64,000 nucleotides of DNA from an uncultured Collinsella sp. (GTDB taxonomy: Bacteria; Actinomycetota; Coriobacteriia; Coriobacteriales; Coriobacteriaceae): NCBI GenBank assembly GCA_902470765.1, contig CABRHW010000009.1, positions 1 through 64,000 of the forward strand, in the 5' to 3' direction. Below, in pieces: positions 42,976 to 51,073 of the stretch (the first letter of the stretch is position 1; each line of letters opens with the position of its first letter). The position numbers were made by a program, and so were the translations under genes. The notes beneath the pieces are model-generated. The model made no database searches. It was not told the origin of the DNA and saw only the letters and a list, made by a program, of their open reading frames with translations.

Positions 42976-44177
42976 CGCTCAAGCTGGGCCAGCAGCTCCT
43001 CGACGACCTCGACGGCGTCCCCAACAACCTTGTACTGGGCTGCACCGAAAATGGGGGCATCCGGGTCCTCGTTGATGGCGATAATGCACTCCGCCCCACC
43101 GATACCGGCAAGATGCTGGATGGCGCCCGAAACACCGATACTCACGAGAAGCTTGGGCGAAACCGATACGCCCGTCTGGCCAATCTGGTGGCGATACTCC
43201 AGCCAACCCGCCTCCACGACGGGACGCGTGCAACCAAGCTCGGCACCCAGGGCATCGGCGAGTTTTCGCATCAGCGGCAGGTTTTTCTTGGAACCAATGC
43301 CGCGGCCCACCACGACCAAGCGCTCGGCATCGGCGATTGAGACCTGCTGCCCCCACTCCTCGGCGGGAATCGAGATCTCGACACGAGCCTTAGCATCATC
43401 CGCAAGTGATATCTGGGCAATCGTGCCGGAGCGGCCGTAGTCAAAGTCGGGCGCCTTAAAGATGCCGGGACGAACCGTTGCCATCTGGGGACGATGATTG
43501 GAGCAGACGATGGTGGCCATTAGGTTGCCGCCAAACGCCGGACGCGTCTGTTGCAGCAGTCCCGTCTCCGTATCCATCGAAAGTACGGTGCAGTCAGCCG
43601 TAAGGCCCGTCTGCAAACGCACGGCAACGCCGGGTGCCAGTTCGCGACCAAAAGCGGTCGCGCCGTATAGGATGGCCTCGGGTTTGCGTTCGGCTACCAA
43701 ATCGCAGATCAAGCGGGCGTAGACCTCCGCATCGTTTTGGCGCAGGCGCTCGTCGCGACAGACCACAACTTCATCCGCACCGGCACAGACCAGATGCTCC
43801 AGCTCCTCGAGCGAGCTCTCGGGGCTCATGCCGACCAGCGCCACCAGACGGCAGCCACGAGCATCGGCAAGCTCGCGGCCCTTGCCCATGAGCTCATAGG
43901 CAACGGGATTCACCGTATCGTGCTCGTCGGTCTGCGCGAATACCCAAATGTCTCGATATGCATCAAGGTCTGCCGCGCCGGCAGCTTCGTCTCGCTCGAT
44001 CGAGATAGCGTTGACGGGACAGGCATCGACGCACCCACCGCATAGGATGCAGCCGTCGGTTACGCGGGCGCATCGGCTAGGTCGCTCGCCTTCCACTACG
44101 ATGCCGCCCGAAGCACAGGCGCGAACGCAGCGACCGCAGCCGATACAGGCTTCGCTATCGATAATCAGTCCGCTCAT
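42972..44177 (-). CDS. etfA: electron transfer flavoprotein alpha with ferredoxin domain
   Basis: A 401-residue EtfA. The N-terminal 60 residues are a two-cluster ferredoxin domain (CIGCGRCVRAC; CILCGGCVDACP). Then comes the EtfA N-terminal alpha/beta domain and, at the C-terminus, the FAD-binding domain (VVVGRGIGSKKNL, LLVSIGVSGAIQHLAGIGGAECIIAINEDPDAPIFGAAQYKVVGD). The ferredoxin extension is seen in EtfA of the Ldh/EtfAB complex of Acetobacterium woodii. It follows etfB directly with no gap. Confidence 0.92.
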   Translation of the reverse strand: MSGLIIDSEACIGCGRCVRACASGGIVVEGERPSRCARVTDGCILCGGCVDACPVNAISIERDEAAGAADLDAYRDIWVFAQTDEHDTVNPVAYELMGKGRELADARGCRLVALVGMSPESSLEELEHLVCAGADEVVVCRDERLRQNDAEVYARLICDLVAERKPEAILYGATAFGRELAPGVAVRLQTGLTADCTVLSMDTETGLLQQTRPAFGGNLMATIVCSNHRPQMATVRPGIFKAPDFDYGRSGTIAQISLADDAKARVEISIPAEEWGQQVSIADAERLVVVGRGIGSKKNLPLMRKLADALGAELGCTRPVVEAGWLEYRHQIGQTGVSVSPKLLVSIGVSGAIQHLAGIGGAECIIAINEDPDAPIFGAAQYKVVGDAVEVVEELLAQLER

Positions 44178-44999
44178 CTACGCCATCCCCTCGATAATCT
44201 TGGCAAGCTTTGCCGCCTGCTCGGACGCCGTCCCCTCAACGGCCTCGCACGTTTGGTCACGGTCGGGCACAAACGAGCGCACGACCTGTGTCGGCGACCC
44301 GGCAAGACCGCAACGCGCGGGGTCGGCGTTCACGTCGGCGGCACTGACCACGCGCACGTCCGCCTCCTCCGCCGCGCGAATACCGGCAATACTCGGCATA
44401 CGCAACTGGCCAATCTCCTTGGCAGTCGTCATCGCGCACGGCATCTCAAGACACACCGTCTCCTCGCCGGCATCGCAGCCGTGAACAAGCGCCAGTGAAC
44501 CACAGGTCGTAAAGCCCGCGCTCTGCACGCAGCTCACGTCGGTCACACAGGGAATCTCAAAAGCACCGGCAAGCTCGGGACCAATCTGGGCCGTATCGCC
44601 ATCCACCGCCATCTTGCCGCAGATGAGCAGGTCGAAGTCCTCGTCGAGCGCCTCGATACCGCACTTGAGGGTATAGGTGGTTGCCAGGGTATCGGCACCT
44701 GCAAAGGCGCGATCGGTCAGCAGCAGCGCGTCGTCGGCGCCTCGAGCGATGCAGTCGCGCAGCAGCGACTCGGTCGCGGGGATGCCCATCGACACCACCG
44801 TCACGCGCACATCCATGCCAAAGCCGATGAAGTCGTCTTTCAGCGCCAGCGCGCATTCCAAAGCGCTCGCATCAAAGGGATTAATGACCGCCTGCTTGCC
44901 ATCGCGCACGATGGTATTGGTCTTGGGGTCCATCTTGACCTCGGTGCTGCCCGGCACGGCCTTGACGCACACCACCATATGGAAATCGCTCATCTTCAC
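44178..44999 (-). CDS. etfB: electron transfer flavoprotein beta
   Basis: A 273-residue EtfB that binds the second flavin or nucleotide. Landmarks are MVVCVKAVPGSTEVKMDPKTNTIVRDGKQAVINPFDASALECAL, LLLTDRAFAGADTLATTYTLKCGIEALDEDFDLLICGKMAVDGDTAQIGPELA, and LEMPCAMTTAKEIGQLRMPS. The last signature is of the EtfB family. GTG start overlaps the ldh stop as GTGA. It works with EtfA and the dehydrogenase. Confidence 0.92.
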   Translation of the reverse strand: MKMSDFHMVVCVKAVPGSTEVKMDPKTNTIVRDGKQAVINPFDASALECALALKDDFIGFGMDVRVTVVSMGIPATESLLRDCIARGADDALLLTDRAFAGADTLATTYTLKCGIEALDEDFDLLICGKMAVDGDTAQIGPELAGAFEIPCVTDVSCVQSAGFTTCGSLALVHGCDAGEETVCLEMPCAMTTAKEIGQLRMPSIAGIRAAEEADVRVVSAADVNADPARCGLAGSPTQVVRSFVPDRDQTCEAVEGTASEQAAKLAKIIEGMA

Positions 45000-46597
45000 G
45001 CGCCCCCTTTCTGGACGAGCTCATCCAGGAGCTTCTCCGAAAACAGGTTGCCGCGGCCCAGCTGCCCGTCGGGATCGAGCTGGAGCTTGAGCCGCGCCGA
45101 CTCGACCATGGCCTCGTGACCGTACATCGTCTCTAAGAAGCCCGCCTTGATCTTGCCGACGCCGTGCTCGGCAGAAACGGCACCGCCCATAGCCGTGACC
45201 TCGGAAGCCCACTGGGCAAAGAGTTCTCCACCGCGACGGTAGTCTTGCGCATCGCGCGGCAGGATGTTCACATGCAGATGGTTGTTACCGATGTGCCCCC
45301 AGGCAGCAGATTCAAGCCCGCTTTCGGCCAGTGTGCGGCGATAGAGGGCCACGACATCGGCAAGACGTGCATTGGGCACCGACATGTCCGAACCCAACTT
45401 GGTGATGGTGGGATCCGTGCGGCGGCGCTCGTCGATAAGCATGTTAACGCTCTCGGGCACCGCATGGCGGAAGAATCGCTGACACTCGCGATCGACCTCG
45501 GTGCGCGCGACCCATGTCGCATCGTCGCTGCCGCCCGCAAGCTCTAGTACCCACCCCAAGTGATACAGTTCCTCGGTCGCCTGGGCCTCGTCATCGCAGT
45601 CGAGCTCCACGTAGACACAGACCTTAGCGTCTTTGTCGAGCGCCGGCAGCGAGGCGAACGCGGTCGACTGCTCGCGCTGATGACGCAGAATATCCAGGGC
45701 GCCAGCATCGAAGTACTCGATGGCGGCCGCATGGGACAGGACGGGGCGCACGGAATCGGTAAAGGACACGGCCTTGTCTTCGCTATCGAAAAAGCAGCTC
45801 ACACCCCAAACGACCGCAGGCGCCGCCTGCAGGGCAATCTCGAGCTCGGTGATAACGCCGAGCGTGCCGCAAGCACCGATAAAGAGGTCGATGACGTCCA
45901 TTTCGTCCGCAACGAAATAGCCTGAGGCATTTTTGGTCTTGGGCATGGTGTAGTCGGGAAGGTCGAGCTCGAGTGCGCGGCCCTCTGCCGTCACGAGCGA
46001 CAGGTGGCGGCCCTGGGCAAAAGCCTCGCCGCGCTGAAGCTCAAGCAAATCGCCATCAGCCAGCGCGACGTGGAGTCCCGTGATATGCGGGCGCATGGGG
46101 CCGTAAGCGTAGCTGCGGGCGCCGGAGGCGTTGCATGCCGCCATGCCGCCCAGACAGGCAGATGCCTCGGTGGGATCAGTGGGAAAAAACTGCTCCGGGG
46201 CCTCTTGAAACTCATCGTAGGCCTTAAGCGATGCCTGGTCCCAGCCAGCGACCGGCAGCACCTTCTTGCTCAGCTGCTTGCGCAGTTCCGAAAGCACAAC
46301 GCCCGGCTCCACGCGCAGCAGAAATTGGCCTTGCTCATCGCGGCGAAGGCCTAAGTAGCGATTCATGCGGGAAGTATTGAGAATGTGACCGCCATGAGGC
46401 ACGGCGCCGGCGGCAAGACCGGTCCGGGCGCCCTGAACCGTCACCGGGACACGCTCGGCATGGAGCTTTTTCAAAATGGCGCGGACCTCGTTTTCCGTTG
46501 TCGGAAACGAGATGCTTGAGGCCTCGCCCGACGTGCGAGACTCATCGCGACCATACTCTTCGAACTCGTCGGTGAAGGGTTTGATGGTTGCAGACAC
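44996..46597 (-). CDS. FAD-linked dehydrogenase, lactate dehydrogenase-like
   Basis: A 533-residue flavoprotein of the GlcD/Dld family. It has an FAD-binding PCMH domain (VQGARTGLAAGAVPHGGHILNTSRMNRYL; EASACLGGMAACNASGARSYAYGPMRPHI) and a C-terminal oxidase domain ending AWGHIGNNHLHVNILP and AVSAEHGVGKIKAGFLE, with conserved metal-binding His. Because it heads an operon with ferredoxin-type etfBA, the best guess is D-lactate dehydrogenase of the electron-confurcating Ldh/EtfAB type (lactate + 2 NAD+ with reduced ferredoxin); glycolate is an alternative. Start GTG is preceded by AAAGGGGGAG. Confidence 0.88.
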   Translation of the reverse strand: MSATIKPFTDEFEEYGRDESRTSGEASSISFPTTENEVRAILKKLHAERVPVTVQGARTGLAAGAVPHGGHILNTSRMNRYLGLRRDEQGQFLLRVEPGVVLSELRKQLSKKVLPVAGWDQASLKAYDEFQEAPEQFFPTDPTEASACLGGMAACNASGARSYAYGPMRPHITGLHVALADGDLLELQRGEAFAQGRHLSLVTAEGRALELDLPDYTMPKTKNASGYFVADEMDVIDLFIGACGTLGVITELEIALQAAPAVVWGVSCFFDSEDKAVSFTDSVRPVLSHAAAIEYFDAGALDILRHQREQSTAFASLPALDKDAKVCVYVELDCDDEAQATEELYHLGWVLELAGGSDDATWVARTEVDRECQRFFRHAVPESVNMLIDERRRTDPTITKLGSDMSVPNARLADVVALYRRTLAESGLESAAWGHIGNNHLHVNILPRDAQDYRRGGELFAQWASEVTAMGGAVSAEHGVGKIKAGFLETMYGHEAMVESARLKLQLDPDGQLGRGNLFSEKLLDELVQKGGA

Positions 46598-46944
46598 GCG
46601 AACTCCCCCTTTAGCTAACTACAGTGTTTGCAGGGAAATGTTACCGCATCGTTTCGTCGACGTGTTCGAGACCGTCTCCATAATTGGCGATTTTTACGTT
46701 CGTGCAATTCGGCGAGCGGCAAGGTTTCCTCGGCAGACGATGCTTTTGACACATATGGCCCCGCCGTCGCCGATCGCTCGATTGTCGCCCGAAAAAAGTT
46801 GAAGTAATTTTTGCCGCCTTTTACCTGCTGAGACACCAATCCGTCAAGCATTTGGTCAGAAATTGGTCAAGTTGCGACTGATACCGTCGGCATCGACAGC
46901 CAAAAACCGATAGAAGTTTTGGCCCCAGAAGCAGGGAGGTTCCC
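46598..46944. other. 347-bp divergent upstream region
   Basis: There is no gene. This region should carry promoters for ldh-etfBA (minus) and for the surface-protein cluster (plus). It contains the paired TTGGTCA boxes listed separately and an AT-rich stretch at about 46795-46830. Confidence 0.6.
46852..46869. promoter_or_regulatory. two TTGGTCA boxes 11 bp apart
   Basis: TTGGTCA occurs at 46852-46858 and 46863-46869, with an 11-bp repeat, one helical turn. An ACCAAT at 46835-46840 is the inverted half. Lactate-type GntR/FCD regulators bind TGGT..ACCA motifs, so this is a candidate operator; it lies nearer the plus-strand gene. Confidence 0.4.
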
Positions 46945-47241
46945 ATGGCATATTACTGGCCCCAGTACGGCATCGCCATCGAAGTCGACGACGATCCCCA
47001 TCTCCTGCCTTTCGACGAAGAGGCATTCCCCGACACGGCGGTCTACCACGTTACCACCGATGTGATCTGCGACCCCGAGTCGTTCTCGGCGCTCGCCCAC
47101 CACATCGCGCATATCCACGACATCGAGCTCCCTCCCGACTTCGACGAGCTCGTCTACTCGCGCCGTCTGATGCTTCACATGCTCTTTGGAGCGGACCCGT
47201 CCACCTTTGCGCGCGTCTATACCACCAAGGATGCCGCATGA
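46945..47241 (+). CDS. unknown cytoplasmic protein (98 aa)
   Basis: A 98-residue acidic protein (YWPQYGIAIEVDDDPHLLPFDEEAFPDTAVYHVTTDVICDPE). It has no signal peptide. The IAIEVDDDP segment faintly recalls the metal-binding strand of restriction-endonuclease-like folds, but I do not claim that. GGGAGG lies 7 nt before the ATG. Its stop overlaps the next start (ATGA), so it is co-translated with the exported proteins that follow and may serve them. Confidence 0.7.
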   Translation: MAYYWPQYGIAIEVDDDPHLLPFDEEAFPDTAVYHVTTDVICDPESFSALAHHIAHIHDIELPPDFDELVYSRRLMLHMLFGADPSTFARVYTTKDAA

Positions 47242-47747
47242 GCGCGAAGAGGCCACCCCACTTTGTAGGCCTGGGTCGTCGCAAGAAGCTCATCGTTGCC
47301 TGTTTGGCCATCGTCTGCGCCCTTGTCGCCGTAGGACTATACGCTTGGCAGTCGCAGCCCGTACCCGAGGCGGGCGCTTCGGTTACGACGGCCGAGGGCA
47401 AAACGCGTCAGGAAATCCAAGATGAGCTCGACGCTATCGTCCGCGACAACATGATGACGATTTCGGTCGCGCCGGTCGCTCAGCTGCAGGAGGACGGCAA
47501 GCTGCGCGTCAACGTGCAAAACGTCCAAGACAATAGATTTCCCCAGCGATTCCGCGTCATCCAAAACGACGAGACCATGTACGAATCCGGTGTGGTCGAG
47601 ACCGGCAAAACGGTCGAGACGTGCCCCGCCGGCGACATCAAAGAAGGCGAGGCGTACATCGAGATCCAGGCACTCGATGCAAAGACCCTCGACAGCCACG
47701 GCAATCCGACACGTGTCAAGGTACGGGTTGAGCAAGCCGAGAACTAG
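47238..47747 (+). CDS. membrane-anchored extracytoplasmic protein (169 aa)
   Basis: A signal-anchor protein. A basic N-terminus (SAKRPPHFVGLGRRKK) precedes one transmembrane segment (LIVACLAIVCALVAVGLYAW), then an extracellular domain with strands RVNVQNVQDNRFPQRFRVIQNDETMYESGVV and PTRVKVRVEQ. No family recognised. It overlaps the 98-residue gene by 4 nt and begins the run of exported proteins. Confidence 0.75.
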   Translation: MSAKRPPHFVGLGRRKKLIVACLAIVCALVAVGLYAWQSQPVPEAGASVTTAEGKTRQEIQDELDAIVRDNMMTISVAPVAQLQEDGKLRVNVQNVQDNRFPQRFRVIQNDETMYESGVVETGKTVETCPAGDIKEGEAYIEIQALDAKTLDSHGNPTRVKVRVEQAEN

Positions 47748-47836
47748 CTTTCCGGCCGACGCGGCGCCGCACGCAATTCACCAGCATTCGTCCAATCATC
47801 GCGGGGACGGCCCGCGGCGAATAGAAAGGAACGACC

Positions 47837-48436
47837 ATGGACATCACCAGGAACATGAACGGAGTCAGAGCGCTCGTCGTGGGCGCAGGGCTCGCGCTCG
47901 CGCTCGCAATGGGCGCCGCCCCGACGCCAGCTATGGCAGCCGGGCGCGTTGGAACCACGAAAGTAATGGTCAGGACCGAGATCGACAACGTTGAGTTCAA
48001 AGTTCCGACGGTTATTCCCTTCGTCGCCAAGGCCGACGGCACGCTTCAGGGCCCCTCAGAAGACGCGACCACCATCGACAATCATTCGGCCTACGGCATC
48101 CATGTCACCAACATGAAGATCGACGCCATGAACACCTGGACCATTGCTGCCGACGCCAAAGCCGGAACCGCACAGAACTCCATCGACTTTAAGGTCGGCC
48201 CCGACGGCGCACTCCAGAACGCCAGCGCCGCAATGCAGGGGACGGGCCTCGATCTTTCCAAGAACGCAGCCTTCGACATGGGCTACCAGGGCGTTGCCGG
48301 CGGCGCGGACAAAATTAAGCTCAAGACAAGCGGGAACGTCGCCCGCGTCACGCGCGACATCTTCCACGTAACCGGCGAAGGCGATCAAGTTGCAACGATC
48401 ACCTGGACAGTCGAGCCCGGTGCGCACACGGCATAA
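47837..48436 (+). CDS. secreted beta-rich protein (199 aa)
   Basis: A secreted protein: signal peptide to about residue 35 (PAMAA/GRVG). The mature part includes VEFKVPTVIPFVAKADGTL (52-70), then NHSAYGIHVTNMKI and a final strand ATITWTVEPG. This pattern of FxxPxxIxFxxxxDG followed by a N-x-x-hydrophobic-V segment returns in the C-terminal part of the 476-residue protein two genes on, so the two share a domain. AAAGGAACG precedes the ATG. The function is unknown. Confidence 0.78.
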   Translation: MDITRNMNGVRALVVGAGLALALAMGAAPTPAMAAGRVGTTKVMVRTEIDNVEFKVPTVIPFVAKADGTLQGPSEDATTIDNHSAYGIHVTNMKIDAMNTWTIAADAKAGTAQNSIDFKVGPDGALQNASAAMQGTGLDLSKNAAFDMGYQGVAGGADKIKLKTSGNVARVTRDIFHVTGEGDQVATITWTVEPGAHTA

Positions 48437-48710
48437 GGCCGTCGCCTTGGCCGCCGCCGTCAGCATCCTAGCGTTTGGGCCAGCCATGGCCTTTGCCCAG
48501 CAAGAACAGGCGCAGGCAGCCACGCAAGTGACGGTCGACCTCTCGGAGCTCGACCGCGGCGACCGCGAGGAACCGTTGGCGCAGACAGGCGACAGACGAT
48601 GGCTCTTGGCAGCAGGCGCCACAGCAGCAGGCGCAGGAACCGCCGGCCTCGGTCTGCACATCAAACGCAGCCAGAAACAAAACATGGACAGGCCGCACTT
48701 AATTAGCTAA
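48420..48710 (+). CDS. small LAQTG-type cell-wall-anchored protein
   Basis: A 96-residue protein read from GTG at 48420, overlapping the previous stop by 17 nt. It has a signal peptide (AVALAAAVSILAFGPAMAFA) and, near the C-terminus, LAQTG (53-57), a hydrophobic segment (WLLAAGATAAGAGTAGLGLHI) and a basic tail (KRSQKQ). That is the layout of a sortase signal; LAxTG is the class E form in actinobacteria. Only about 25 residues remain between signal peptide and anchor, very short. No sortase gene is in this window. Confidence 0.72.
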   Translation: MRTRHKAVALAAAVSILAFGPAMAFAQQEQAQAATQVTVDLSELDRGDREEPLAQTGDRRWLLAAGATAAGAGTAGLGLHIKRSQKQNMDRPHLIS

Positions 48711-48719
48711 GGAGACCCC

Positions 48720-50150
48720 ATGGCATCGAAGAACCTTTTGCCCGTCGTCGCACTCTGCGGCGCGCTCGCAACCGGAACGCCTGTCGCCGCTTGGGCGACT
48801 CCCGTCATGGCAGACTCCTTACCAGCAGTCCTAAGTTCCGCACCAAATCCGTCGAGCGCCATTGCGTGCAAGCGTTTTTCGATCGCACAGGCCGCGATCT
48901 CAACCTCGGGATGCCTTCGTCGTAATACGGACGGCTCGATAGTCGTGGATATCAATCGTTCGAACAAGGCAAACGGCTCCCAGGCGGGGTGCGCCGTCTG
49001 CACGTGGCGCTCGGTTATGCTCGATGCAGATGGCGATCCATGCAATTTAGAACTGCGCATCGACATCGCTTCGGTCGATGACTCGGCGAACGGAGCGAAG
49101 GTCGCCTTCGACGGTACGTTTTTTGAGAAAGGAGGCGGTATATGTCTGGGCTGCGCCGCCGCGAATGCAGACGAAACGCAGCCCACACTCTCATTCACGG
49201 CATCGTTGCGGCTGACCAAAGCCGGCACCGATGCCATCGCGGCGGGAGAAGCGTCCCTGCTGTTCTACGCCGTCAGCACCAAAGACACAGACGCTCATTT
49301 CGAGAAGCCAGCCGGATCACTCAGCCTTACACGAGGGATAGAGGCAGGCCCTATTGAAATCGATGCCCACGCGCAAAGCAGGCAACGCATTCTTGCCGAC
49401 CCGGCGCTTCTCGAAATGGAGTGGAACGGATCCGGAGCCATCGGAATTCTTCCTTCCGCGCTTGACGCCAAGACGCTCCCCTCAAACGACGAACCCATCA
49501 ACGCAACCATACAAGAAGAGAGCGCGGACAAAGAAGCAGGTGCGGGCGACACGCCGTCGCCGACAAACAGCGTCCCAGCTTCTTTCGAAGCACCGAATGG
49601 GCCCGCTACCGATTCAAACGATCCCGAGCTCGCAGACAGTCCGGGGCTTGCTGATCCTCAAGAGATCGATGAAGGTAACTGCTGCGTGCTTGCCGCGCTC
49701 GACCACACAGAGGTCATCGACGCTGCGAACATCGAAGTTGCCGCCGCCAATCAGCCCGTCCGCAAGTCGGCCATCATCGCATTTCCTGAATCCATCGAAG
49801 TCGTCTTTTTGCCATCGGGCGAGGTCGTGGCCCCAACACTGCTCACCTTGTTGGGCGCCAAGAATACTAGAAACGAAATTAAAAAGGTCACGGTTGTCGA
49901 CCCTGCAACGACCGCCAAGCTGCGTCTATACGCCGTTGCTCCAGACGGAGGCAAGACCTTGGAATTCGATGGCGACACACTCCTAGCCTGGCGACGTCTG
50001 GACATTATGCAAGACGTCTCGTATCAGATCGAACTCGAAGGGTTTGATCGTGCCCGCGATGCCAATATCATCGCCGCGGCTATTGAATTCCCGCAGCGGC
50101 TTATGACACTGCGCTTTGAATACTATCCCTATGTCCCGACAACCACCTGA
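48720..50150 (+). CDS. large secreted protein with CxxC pairs (476 aa)
   Basis: A secreted protein with signal peptide to about residue 30. The N-terminal part (50-150) has Cys pairs at 91/94 and 142/145 plus single Cys at 50, 65 and 108, suggesting disulfides or metal. A Ser/Pro/acidic linker spans about 255-320. The C-terminal domain starts around residue 350 (AIIAFPESIEVVFLPSGEVV) and matches the pattern of the 199-residue protein. It has no anchor. AAGGAGACCCC lies before the ATG. Function unknown. Confidence 0.78.
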   Translation: MASKNLLPVVALCGALATGTPVAAWATPVMADSLPAVLSSAPNPSSAIACKRFSIAQAAISTSGCLRRNTDGSIVVDINRSNKANGSQAGCAVCTWRSVMLDADGDPCNLELRIDIASVDDSANGAKVAFDGTFFEKGGGICLGCAAANADETQPTLSFTASLRLTKAGTDAIAAGEASLLFYAVSTKDTDAHFEKPAGSLSLTRGIEAGPIEIDAHAQSRQRILADPALLEMEWNGSGAIGILPSALDAKTLPSNDEPINATIQEESADKEAGAGDTPSPTNSVPASFEAPNGPATDSNDPELADSPGLADPQEIDEGNCCVLAALDHTEVIDAANIEVAAANQPVRKSAIIAFPESIEVVFLPSGEVVAPTLLTLLGAKNTRNEIKKVTVVDPATTAKLRLYAVAPDGGKTLEFDGDTLLAWRRLDIMQDVSYQIELEGFDRARDANIIAAAIEFPQRLMTLRFEYYPYVPTTT

Positions 50151-50268
50151 GGCTTAAATGCTGCGCACCATCCCTAATACCACTTATATAACGTATTAGA
50201 TGAGTCGCGATGTGCCTCGCATTTCGTTCTGCTACGATTGCCACGTTGGCATCAATACAGGAGGGCTC

Positions 50269-50985
50269 ATGCCGGGCTTGGGAACAATCATCAACGTTGT
50301 GCTTTTAGTTGCGGGCGGTCTTTTGGGATTAGTGGGCGGCCGCTTCATTACACCGCGCATCCAAGACACGCTCATGAAAGCATCGGGGCTGTGCGTCCTG
50401 TTTATCGGCCTGGGCGGCACCATGCAAAAGATGCTCATCATCGATGGGAAGGCACTGGCGACCACTGGTACCACCATGCTCATTGTCTCGTTCGCCCTCG
50501 GCTCGCTCATCGGCGAGGCCATCAACTTGGAGGCCGCCATTGAAAACCTTGGCGAATGGCTCAAGCGCAAAACCGGCAGCGAGGGCGATAACGAGTTCAC
50601 CAACGCTTTTGTCTCGACTTCACTCACCGTGTGTATCGGCGCCATGGCCATTGTGGGATCGATCCAGGACGGCCTGCTCGGCGACTGGTCCACGCTTGCC
50701 CTCAAGGGCGCGCTGGACTGCATCATCGTCTGCACCATGACGGCGTCGCTTGGCCGCGGCTGCATTTTCTCCGCCCTGCCCGTCGCCGTGTTCCAGGGGA
50801 CGATCACGCTGTTTGCCGGCGCACTCTCCCCCATCATGACTACGGCAGCCCTCGACAGCCTTTCGCTCGTAGGCTCCATGCTCATCTTCTGCGTCGGCGT
50901 CAACCTCATCCGTCCTCAGACCTTCCGCACGGCCAATATGCTCCCCTCCGTCGTCATCGCCGTCATCTACGCCCTCCTGTTCTAA
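50269..50985 (+). CDS. DUF554 family membrane protein
   Basis: A 238-residue membrane protein with about seven hydrophobic segments matching DUF554: MPGLGTIINVVLLVAGGLLGLVGGRFI at the start, CVLFIGLGGTMQKML, and later ALDCIIVCTMTASLGRGCIFSALPVAVFQGTITLFAGAL. AGGAGGG is 6 nt before the ATG; a longer frame lacks support. The function is unproven (transport is presumed). Confidence 0.85.
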   Translation: MPGLGTIINVVLLVAGGLLGLVGGRFITPRIQDTLMKASGLCVLFIGLGGTMQKMLIIDGKALATTGTTMLIVSFALGSLIGEAINLEAAIENLGEWLKRKTGSEGDNEFTNAFVSTSLTVCIGAMAIVGSIQDGLLGDWSTLALKGALDCIIVCTMTASLGRGCIFSALPVAVFQGTITLFAGALSPIMTTAALDSLSLVGSMLIFCVGVNLIRPQTFRTANMLPSVVIAVIYALLF

Positions 50986-51027
50986 ATCTATCTACGCAGC
51001 AGCATCTCGAACACCTGTTTGATGCTG

Positions 51028-51036
51028 TGCTATGAT
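51028..51036 (+). promoter_or_regulatory. extended -10 promoter of the TerB operon
   Basis: TGCTATGAT is a good extended -10 element, 38 bp before the GTG start of the TerB-domain gene. I see no clear -35. Confidence 0.45.
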
Positions 51037-51073
51037 ATGAGGTCACCGAAGCTGCGTTAGGAGAGGAGAGACG

